Source: Brachionus koreanus
Lineage: Eukaryota; Rotifera; Eurotatoria; Ploima; Brachionidae
DNA: 39,600 bases
Assembly (NCBI GenBank): GCA_016987375.1
Contig: PJRA01000112.1
Span: 82,626-122,225, forward strand
Reading direction: 5' to 3'
The notes below the pieces were generated by a model. It was not told where the DNA came from. It saw only the letters and a list, made by a program, of their open reading frames with translations, and did no database searches. A program made the position numbers and the translations under genes. Position 1 is the first letter of the stretch; each line of letters begins with the position of its first letter. This document shows positions 31,331 through 39,600 of the stretch, piece by piece.

Positions 31331-32045
31331 TAACATAATTTAAAAGAAGTTCGTCTAAAATAACACATCTGAAGGGGCGTCGGTCCTAAAATAACACAAC
31401 TGAAAGGGAGTTGGACCCAAAACTAAACAATTAAAAGGGAGTTGATCCTAATATATAGCAATTTAAAGGGATTTGGTCTCAAAAAAAAGCAATTTAAAGG
31501 GAGTTGGTCCTAAAATAAAGCAATTTAAAGCGATTTGGTCCCAAAATAAAGCATTTAAAAGGGAGTTGGTCCAATAATAAAATAATTATAAGGGAGTTAG
31601 TCCCAAATAAAAGAATTATAAGGGTGTTAGTCCCAAATTAACACAATTTTAAGGAATTGGTCCCAAATTAAAGAAATTTAAAGGGAGATGGTCCCAAAAT
31701 AGCATAATTTAAAAGAAGTCCCTCTAAAATAACACATCTGAAGGGGCGTCGGTCCTAAAATAACACAACTGAAAGTGAGTTGGACCCAAAACTAAACAAT
31801 TAAAAGGGAGTTGATCCCAAAATATAGCAATTTAAAGAAGTTGGTCCCAAAATAAAGCAATTTAAAGGGAGTTGGTCCCAAAATAAAGCAATTTAAAGGG
31901 AGTTTGTCCCATATTAACACTAATGAAGTGGAGTTATTCCCAGAACAACACATTTAAAAGATAGTTGGTCCCAAAATAAAGCAATTTAAAAGTAATTGTT
32001 TCCAAATTAACCCATTGAAAGGCAGTTTGACCTAAATCAATTGAT
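31310..32045 (-). repeat. Right minisatellite array, about 31-bp unit
   Basis: About 24 tandem copies of GGGAGTTGGTCCCAAAATAA followed by AGCAATTTAAA (31 bp). Variant units recur in the same order at 31321 and 31690, showing an internal 369-bp (12-unit) duplication. Confidence 0.9.
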
Positions 32046-32706
32046 AGGCAGTTTATTAAAAGATATTATCTCATTTAAAAAAATTATTGAGGGAAAAACC
32101 CAATAAAGAATGTCAAGTTGGGCGAAGCCGCTAGGACCTGTATAAAATCTGAAAGATTTTAGGATCAAAGTCAAGAAGAGAGAGTGCCACATAGAGCTAG
32201 TTTAGCCAATTAATATAATTTCACATTTTCAAACTGTCATAAAAATCTCGATATGATATGAAGTCGAAGACATGTAATCTTTGGACAATTCAGAAAAAAA
32301 AATTATTATAATTATATGCAAGATCATAAACATTTTTAAAAAGAAAAAATTTGATTTGTTTATTGACGTCCAATACCAAAATTATTCTTTATTTGGTTAT
32401 AAAAATATAGGATTAAAAATTAACAATTAAATATGAATTCATCAATACGCAGTCTTCTATATATTATTTGATCAATTGTTTTTGACTTTTTATTGGTTAC
32501 TTTTAAATATTCTATAGTTGTTTTATAATTTAATTTCTCTAGACTTAGAGTAAAGTATTAGGTAAATATTAAAACAAAAGATTCTCTAAATAAATTACCT
32601 TTCACATTTAAAATATTTATGTCTTTATACAAACGTTGAAATTATAAAAAAATGTGAGCAAAATTAATGAATATATGTTGTAATTTGCTTTTCAAGATAA
32701 ATAGAT
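32046..32706 (+). other. AT-rich stretch, no gene seen
   Basis: The end of the foldback array and unannotated sequence. A short GC-richer segment near 32120-32180 has no clear frame. Confidence 0.5.
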
Positions 32707-33024
32707 TTAAAATAAATAAAACCAATTTTTAGTTTTTTCTTTAAACATTTCTGGAGAGAGTGAATTATTTCTCAAGCTATTATAAATTTTTAAAAAACTT
32801 TTCCATTATTTATGGACTGACTCACTTTTATTAATAAAACATAAATCATTATTTATATAAATTAACTTAATTATTTTTAATTTTTCAGGACCAGTCAAAT
32901 CTCTTGTTAAGTTGCTGTCTTTTATATTATTATAAATAATTACTCTTATCTTATATCTTAAAGATAAGAACTCATAATATTTTGTAATATTTTGATGATA
33001 TTCGTAGATGGTATTAGGACCAAT
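32707..33024 (-). pseudogene. Unrecognised ORF relic with one in-frame stop
   Basis: The frame is open for 72 codons (IGPNTIYEYHQNITKYYEFL and on), meets a single TAA at 32806-32808, then continues as WKSFLKIYNSLRNNSLSPEM to a TAA at 32707. An acceptor-like TTTTATAG lies just upstream at about 33038. The second half recalls uncharacterised transposon-associated proteins of invertebrates (W-x-x-F-x-x-IY-x-x-L...LSPE-x-F), but this is from memory and unproven. Confidence 0.4.
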
Positions 33025-33194
33025 TTAATCAACCTATAAAATAAATTATAAATTATATTAATATAATTATTAATTATAAATTGATCTAAAAGAACATCTG
33101 TTATTCGTAAGAAAAGATGTAATCAATGACACAACGGTTAAAGTCCATTTCATTTAATTAACTCTCTTTCTTTTAAACTAAATTATTATTTTTA

Positions 33195-33370
33195 TTATTC
33201 ATTAGCATCTGGTGTTGTTCAATTGATGTTCGAAAAATCTTGGATCTGTTATTGAAATTTTTTTTCCAAATACCCAAAGTCATTTTTGTTTGCCGTCCAC
33301 CAGATACAAGGATGGTTTGAATTTGCACAATTTATACCTAATACAATTTAAGTTACATTCAATCACTGCA
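33195..33370 (+). repeat. Diverged direct repeat, right copy
   Basis: Partner of 29805-30000, in the same orientation. Confidence 0.55.
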
Positions 33371-33380
33371 AAAAAAAATA

Positions 33381-33730
33381 TTTAATTTTAAATATTTTGT
33401 CCTTATATTTTATTTCTCGTAGATTTTTAATTTCCTTCATAATATTATTAAACGGTTCTTTTAAAGAGATATAATCTTATTTTAAACAGGATATTCCTAA
33501 AGTATAATTTCCTAAAGAAGTTTTAGCCTTTTCGCATTCATTTAAGATTATGAAAGTGAAATTTATTAGATTTAAAATATTGCCTACTTGAGTACAATCA
33601 GCTGAAAGCTTAACTTGTAATAACTCAATTTCTTCAACAGCCGGTTTGCATTTTTCCAAACAAATTTTACAGTTTCGTTTGCGAATAACATCAATTACTT
33701 CCAACTCAGCTGTTTCGTGGTGTTAATTCC
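33381..33730 (-). pseudogene. Unrecognised cysteine-containing ORF fused behind an RT fragment
   Basis: The frame containing HHETAELEVIDVIRKRNCKI, CLEKCKP and ADCTQVGNILNLINF runs to a stop at 33477-33479. It then continues in phase (DYISLKEPFNNIMKEIKNLR) to about 33381. It is in the same phase as the RT fragment MDIKSAYH just upstream (33780-33805), with two stops between. Cysteine spacing (CKICLEKC) is regular, but no family is recognised. Confidence 0.35.
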
Positions 33731-33779
33731 GACAAGCTTCTAATTTGTATATTTGATTGAGCTTTCTCACGGGTATTTA

Positions 33780-35252
33780 ATGATATGCTGATTTAATATC
33801 CATTCTTGTGAAAACATCTTTTCAGAGAGCTTATTGAAGATAATGTTTAGCTATCTCCTTTGATTACTCTTTTTAGCGGTTTATAATCAACCGTTATACT
33901 TACTGTGTTTTCCTTTTTGTCCACAATTTTCAGCTTAACACTCACTTCTATTCTTGCGTTTGATGCCAGTCTTAAGCTGTCTCTCTAGTTCATCTTTGAC
34001 CTTTTGTTTAAGATGGTATGGTAACGGTCTTGACTTTGATGTTATCGGCGTTTGTCTTGGACCGATAAATGCGATTTTAAACGTCATTGTCAATGTTTTT
34101 GCTGTATGTAAAGTCGGTTACGTAAAGTGAGTCTGATGCAGTTGTTTTTAGTTCTTTTATAATTGTTTTACCTACGTTAACAATTTTAGTTTCGTTCCAA
34201 TTTTCTTCAATATTAATAGGTGCACCTGAACCCATTTCAGTATAGATTTGTTATAGATTTGTATGATACATCAATATCTACCAAGTTTACAATTTTACTC
34301 TTATTTAGAGTTTCGGTTTTCTCCGATTTTAACATTTCTTTAAAATCGATCGTTTGTTTAACGCTGAATTCATCATTATCCTTTTCAATTCGATGACTTG
34401 CCTTTGCTTCGGTATTCCTCAACTTGGAGCTGATTTATGGACGCGTTGTCCTCAATCGATTCAACGCCTCCAATATTCGGTTTTTTTAACTGGTTTACCT
34501 GTTTAGGGTTCTAACACGGTTTTCGCAACTAAAAGCATCGGTATCAAAATTACACGAAACAAGAGTATTATAATAAATAGCTTTCCTCATGAACCCATTA
34601 TTTTTCTCGTTTGATAACAAATTTAAATCAGAAGTCTTTTGTCACACGTTGGTTAACATTCTGGGGTATGTTATTGAGATGAGTTTCTCTGGGTTGATAT
34701 CTTGTATCATATCTGTACCTCTTTTGTTGGAAGTTCTACCATTAAAACACCAACGGTTATTCCAATTTTTTTGAATTCCTTTCTGATTTTCAAAACTAAC
34801 AGAATTTTCGAAACGAACGGTTTTTCTATTAGTAATTGCCGAGTCTGATTCGGTTTCCTAAATTTGGATCAAATCCATTGAATTGCATAACTTATTTCAT
34901 TCATAAATGCTTTTAAACTCGACGCAAAAGTTTCAATTGTCTCGTTTGGATGCTGGTTCCGTACGTAAAAATTTTTAAATTCTTCAAGTTCTCCAGTTCA
35001 TTTGTTTGAAAAGATTAACGTTTGTGGATGATATGATGAAAGCATTTGAGTTGGATAAGGTTTTTCTTTTTTAGAGTCCCTACCTTTATGAACAAGGTAG
35101 AGCAGTATAATTAAAAAAAGTGCGATAATAAACTCTTTTAGTATATTCATAATAATACACTTCAACGTTTCAATCACACTTTCAGTAATATTAGCTGAAA
35201 ATGACTTGATAAGTTCCTCTAAAGTCGGTTGACGATTGTACAAACTTACCAT
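33780..35252 (-). pseudogene. Second Gypsy relic: gag, protease and start of RT
   Basis: From 35252 downward: a frame starting VSLYNRQPTLEELIKSF with one hydrophobic segment (FIIALFLIILLYLV). Next comes gag-like EFKNFYVRNQHPNETIETF, then a charged region. A protease-like block, MGSGAPINI (34209-34235), follows, with Gly where the catalytic Asp should be. RT pieces come last: KQKVKDELERQLKTGI, ITVDYKP (about 33870-33897) and MDIKSAYH (33780-33805). All are joined only through several stops and frame changes. The order is correct for Ty3/Gypsy. It ends exactly where the relic at 29460-28489 would continue, suggesting one element split by later insertions. Confidence 0.72.
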
Positions 35253-37024
35253 TAGAACACTTGGAATATTGGCAACGATTTAAAGGAATACCATAAAAAA
35301 ATATGAAAACATCATTATTCTTTTTAATTTAGCTAACAAACTCGTGTCTACTCGGTTACATTAATACATAATATAATTCTCGATAAGGTTTTAAGGCTTC
35401 GCTTATACTAGACACGCCTATGTTGAGGTCTTCACGCGTGAGTGCCTGACACTAACGGTTTGTACTTAAGGTAAAGTATGGTTTTTTTATATCAATTAGC
35501 ATGATTAGAAATCCAAAAATTTTTATTAATAAAATCTTCTGGTATGTGGAAATATAGATTCAATCTATCTAGAAGCAAGTACAGATTTGCCAGAAAAACC
35601 AAATCCATAATTCAAAAAAAATATCTTTTTATATTTAAAAACGAGTTAACAATTGAATTTGGCGCATGGTCTAAAAGATTTTCAAAACTTGTGAACCAGC
35701 ATAATCGAATGAGGGAAAACTATTATGGAGAATTTTCTGTCAAATAATGTTAAAAAAATGAATTAATTTTTGAGTTAAATTCTGTTCTTTTTCAAGCTTA
35801 AAAAATTTAAAATGATAAACACGAGACAGGACTTAAACTTTGTTCCCTCAATATATTTTAAGCTTTTATTTTCTTTTATCTGAGTATTCGATTGATATTC
35901 ACAAGATTTATCTTTGTTTTAAAAATTATTTTTAATGAGAAATTAAAATATTTATATGATTCGCCCAACTTTAATTAATATTTAAAAAAAGGTTTTTGAA
36001 GATTTTCTATAATTAACGAACGAACGAACAGTTAAACTAAGATAAGTCTTTTGTAATCGAAACTTTAAAAGATTTTTACTCTAAAAATAAAAATAAACTG
36101 ACATTTCATTGAACTTTTAATTTTATTTGTTTATTTCAGGTATGGCTTCTTTAAAAAAAATTGTCAATAAAACAGCTATCCCTAATATATTCAAAATTTT
36201 CATATTTCATACCATAAGCGTATAATTTACCAAAAATATTTATTCTGCGTTGGTTTTAACATTAAAATTTTCGTCTTTTTAATCTTTTATATTTTTAGTG
36301 ATTTCAAAAGCAACCTTCCATCTTTTCAATTCTATTTTATGACTAGCTCTCGGGATTCTTAACTTGTGACATAAGGCTAAAAATCGTTTCGATTTTATGC
36401 CGGCTTTTATTTTTCAAAGCAGCAAATAAAATTTTATAGCATTTGTTGAAATTTTCATAGACTCTCTTTTTTAATAGCACTTATTTTTCATAGCAAATAT
36501 TTTTATTGTAATTAATTATAAAGAGGAATACAGGATTTACATTGAAATTTTGCCCCTCTTTAAAATTTGAACAAATTATCAACTAAACTTTTTTAAAGAC
36601 TCAAATTATAGCTTATTGATAAAAAAATCAGATTATAAACTAATAAAAATAAAATTATAAAAAATCAAGTGACAAATTGATCTTTAAAATTTCAAAAAAA
36701 CTAACGAAACTAAATTAACTTTTGTTTTGAAAATTTAATATTATTCAAAAGTTTACCCTTCAAAAAGGATTATTTTTTTAAACCAAAAATTATATTTTGG
36801 TTTAAAAAAATAATTTTGAAAATCGTAAATGCATGTTTAAAAAATTTTTTTCAGATATTAAATATTAAAAATATCGAAAAACTATAAGTTCAAGAAAATT
36901 AAGAAAAAACAAGAACAAAATCCAGACTTTTTTATGTACTAGCCAAAATATTCTTTTTTTTTAAATATAATTAAAATTATTATTTAGATAAAGTTTTATT
37001 CAAAAAATTCTTTAAGGCATTGGA
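35253..37024 (+). other. Mostly non-coding stretch with one small ORF
   Basis: Between 35340 and 35480 is a GC-richer segment whose minus strand (TGTCAGGCACTCACGCGTG, later TATAAGCG) could be LTR sequence of the Gypsy relic beside it. A 67-residue basic frame at 35544-35747 (+, KSIIQKKYLFIFKNELTIEF) is unrecognised. The rest is AT-rich without features. Confidence 0.4.
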
Positions 37025-37824
37025 ATGGAAAATAAACTGTTGTATTTTTTGCTTTTTATAAAAATCAGATTTTATTGTACAATGTCAACTGCGCAAATAC
37101 TTACATCAATCAAACAGAATTTTTATACACAGATAAATACTTCAGCAGGTGATATTAAACTTGAAGATGTTTCTCAAGGATTTGTATGTGATTCAAATGA
37201 TCGATGTCTTAAAATTAAGGAATTTTATATTCCGGCAAATTATAGTAATAATTGTTTTGAGAAATATCTTCCAATTAAATTCGGCAAAAGTTCTCAAACT
37301 GGATATTATCCACCAAATGGAGATGTAATTGAGAAAATACAAACAAATTATGATCAATGTAAAAAGATAAAAAAGTTGAAATTTTGGTCTTAAAAAAAAT
37401 TGTTGAAAAATAATTAATTATTTAAGGTTTTTTATAAATAGCAAACAAATTTTAATAATTGTTGGTGAAGATATTGCTCTCTCTCCAATCAAAGATATAG
37501 ATTACACAGTTCGATGGCTTTTGATCAAAAACTATGATTTAATTAGTTATGGTCTGCATAAATTAGGTTGGCTTGATGAAGTAAATAACAATATAGAATT
37601 ACTGAAGGCTTCTAAGGTATTACTTAAAAAAATAAAGTTTTATAATGAAATTTCTTCTTGATATTTAATTTTAAAAGGATGCAGTTTTTTATGGTTTTTT
37701 CTTAAAAATTACAATTTATGTTTGTAAAAAGATGTTTTTATTATATAGATGTTTTCAAATAATTATTGAGCAAAACAATAAAAATCAGATTGAAGAAAAA
37801 AAAAAATCGAAAAAATCAAAATGA
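37025..37824 (+). CDS. Unrecognised three-exon gene
   Basis: Exons 37025-37374, 37427-37616 and 37678-37824 join in phase through GT-AG introns of 52 and 61 bp, the same size class as the citrate carrier introns. They give 228 residues; a later ATG at 37082 would give 209. The N-terminus (MENKLLYFLLFIKIRFYCTM) is hydrophobic and could be a signal peptide or anchor. The middle has five Cys (VCDSNDRCLKIKEF and others). The second exon encodes ILIIVGEDIALSP and YTVRWLLIKNYDL. The last exon has a hydrophobic stretch (FYGFFLKITIYV) and a Lys-rich end. The first donor (GTTGAA) is weak. I recognise no family; it could be a host gene or a partner ORF of the adjacent transposase. Confidence 0.5.
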
Positions 37825-37988
37825 CTTTTCTTAGATAGAATAATTTAATAGTTATATTATCTTAATATCTTCTTTTTTAATCGTTTCATTTTTATTTGTT
37901 TATGCGAAATAAAGTATGTTTATTTATATCTTTATTTTTAAACAATAGATTTAGAATAAAAAAATATAATTTAATTTAAAATACAATA

Positions 37989-39600
37989 ATGTCACTTCGA
38001 AAAATAAAAATTGCACGTTCATCACATCGTTTTTGTTTTGTTTGTTTGAAAAAAGATTCATCAAATCGTTTAAAATCTCTTAATTTTGAATCAATTATTT
38101 ATGGATATAAAACTCATAAGATTTTTATAAAAAAAGGTTCGAGATGCTGTCGGATTCATTTAGACAAAAATTATAATCTAAAAAAAGACCTATTTAAAAT
38201 TTTACCTACTAAATTAATAGAATGTGACAATCAAATATTGAATATGTTAGACTCACAAGAATTGAAAGAAGAAACAATTTTCCAAAAATTTAAAGACACT
38301 TCAACTCTTGATGAAAAACATTGTAAAGAAATCACCGGATGGTCAAAAGATAAATTTATTACTTTCTCTAAATTTATTACAAGTGTAAATGACAATTTGC
38401 AAAGAACAAAAGATCAATTAATAGCTCTGTATCGTTATTGGTTATCAACAGGATCAAATCAAAAAACGTTAGCATTATTATTCAGTAAGAACACCACACA
38501 AGTTCAAATAAGCAATTATTTATCGGTAATTAGAAATGCCATTCACAAAGATTTTGTTCCTTTCTTTTTGGGTTCAAAAAAAAATAGGAATTTTTACTTA
38601 AAACATAATAATATTATGGTAAAGAAACTATACAATTTAGAAAAAGATGTTTTGGCAATTGTTTGTGACGGTACATATACTCGTTTAGAAAAAAGTTCTA
38701 GTAATAGTTTTCAATATCGATGTTGGAGTTCACAAAAATCAGACTCTCTTTTAAAACCTTTTATTATTTGTTGCGCTGACGGGTGGATCATTGATTGTTA
38801 TGGAGCATTTCAAGCAAGCGATAATGATGCTCAAATACTAAAATATATATTAAAAACGGATTTGGACTTAAGGAAAATTCTTCTCCCAAATAAAACGATG
38901 CTTTTCCTTGATAGAGGTAAGAGAATTTCTTATGAGAAAATTGACAAAATAATTTTTTTAAGGATTCCGTGATATATCTAATTTGTTAAAAGAGGATTTT
39001 AAATTCGTATGTAAACTTCCGACTTGCAAACAACTAGAGGAAAAAAATGACAACGAAGCTTGTAAGTCTAAACAATTATCTACTGAACAAACTAGCGACA
39101 CAAAACTTGTCACAAAAGTATTTACTAAACCAAAAATTTTTTTTATAATTTGATTAATAATAAAAGTGTCGTTTTATTGTTGAGAAACAAATTGGTATTT
39201 TGAAAAATAATAAAGCCCTTGACAATATAAAAAATACGCAGCCAGGTCACATAATGATTGACTATAGAAATTGTTCTGCGATGATTAATTTTGATCTGAA
39301 GCCAAGCTGTTCTGATGGAGCAAATGCAGATATAATGGCAAAAAGGATTTTAAAGAAAATAGAAAAAAAACAAAACGATCTTGAATTCTTATTAGGTAAA
39401 CAACTGGATACCAAACTAATTGTACCTATCAATTTCTCCGAAATAAATGATTTTCCTATTTTAAAACGTAAAACAATGAAAAATAAAATTTTTCTAGGAA
39501 CATTTCAATTAAGGCAGGCTAAAAGCTATATAAGCGATTTAACTAAAAATGAGAATGTTTTTATTGTTAAGTATGATAAAATTGAAAGAAAATCAGATAT
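37989..39600 (+). CDS. DDE transposase, PIF/Harbinger-like, incomplete at right edge
   Basis: Three exons are visible: 37989-38916, 38963-39117 and 39167 to the window end. The introns are 46 and 49 bp. An N-terminal treble-clef-like finger has CFVC (C16, C19) and CCRIH (C54, H57). The DDE_4-type core follows: VCDGTYTR (D227), ASDNDAQIL (D280), then MLFLDRG, whose D308 precedes the first intron and whose FRD follows it. After the second intron comes CRFIVEKQIGILK, the classic V-E-x-x-x-G-x-L-K block with the third acidic position. Family-like FLGTFQLRQAKSYISDL comes near the edge. No stop or frameshift interrupts about 505 codons, so this copy may be intact and recent, or domesticated. Such enzymes cut and paste DNA flanked by terminal inverted repeats. 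Confidence 0.85.

Larger units (their letters stand above)
30020..32060. mobile_element. Foldback-like composite: inverted arms, minisatellite flanks, central tandem repeats
   Basis: An inverted repeat pairs 30160-30312 with 31147-31330 at clearly high identity. Outside each arm, in mirrored orientation, lies the same roughly 31-bp minisatellite (short array on the left, about 24 units on the right). Between the arms are three roughly 290-bp direct repeats. No open reading frame of note is present. This architecture (long inverted arms built of tandem repeats around a variable middle) is that of foldback-type elements; the assignment is an inference from structure. The insertion appears to separate the two halves of a Gypsy relic. 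Confidence 0.6.

Noticed and set aside
30020..32045. The 31-bp repeats as a CRISPR-like array
   Set aside because: Units are contiguous and degenerate with no unique spacers, and the context is a eukaryotic genome.
36279..36443. Minus-strand coding-like run (FLALCHKLRIPRASHKIEL)
   Set aside because: Only about 54 codons with one stop, no motif and no neighbour to support it.

Overview
The window is eukaryotic nuclear DNA from a very AT-rich animal genome. Spliceosomal introns of only about 48-61 bp interrupt several genes, the standard stop codons fit every frame, and the intact host genes are metazoan in type: a mitochondrial citrate carrier, a SIAH-type RING ubiquitin ligase and a bZIP factor. 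Tiny introns, many FLYWCH/SWIM (MULE-type) and Ty3/Gypsy remnants, and rotifer-like repeat proteins suggest a monogonont rotifer such as Brachionus. That assignment is an inference from recalled family features, not a database result.

Layout. 1-3838: a dead Ty3/Gypsy retrotransposon on the minus strand, cut by the window edge, with its 5' LTR at 3527-3838. It sits directly against, and apparently inside, an exon of a cysteine-rich module gene whose last four exons occupy 3839-5145 (+). 6463-8373: a degraded, internally deleted MULE-type DNA transposon with inverted ends. 8892-11527: two identical tRNA-Lys(TTT) genes in opposite orientation, flanking a 96-bp coding minisatellite. 13064-14281: a complete six-exon citrate carrier gene (+). 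16237-17690: a transposon ORF relic and degenerate minisatellite, followed by a partial unknown coiled-coil gene (17697-18394, +). 19313-20083: a single-exon bZIP gene (-). 20904-21900: relics of a Tc1/mariner-like transposase and a LINE (-). 22734-23948: a two-exon SIAH gene (-), whose true start lies in a short upstream exon.

25265-26180: a 5'-truncated LINE reverse transcriptase (+). 27520-35252: a second decayed Gypsy element (-), apparently split by a foldback-like structure at 30020-32060. That structure has long inverted arms, roughly 31-bp minisatellite flanks and three roughly 290-bp repeats in the middle. 37025-37824: an unrecognised three-exon gene (+). 37989 to the right edge: an intron-containing DDE (PIF/Harbinger-like) transposase (+).

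The host genes are unrelated in function and each appears to be transcribed alone. Most of the remaining sequence is layered transposon debris. The best candidates for something undescribed are the foldback/minisatellite composite near 30-32 kb, the TATA-preceded 96-bp repeat ORF, and the unrecognised multi-exon genes at 17.7 and 37 kb.
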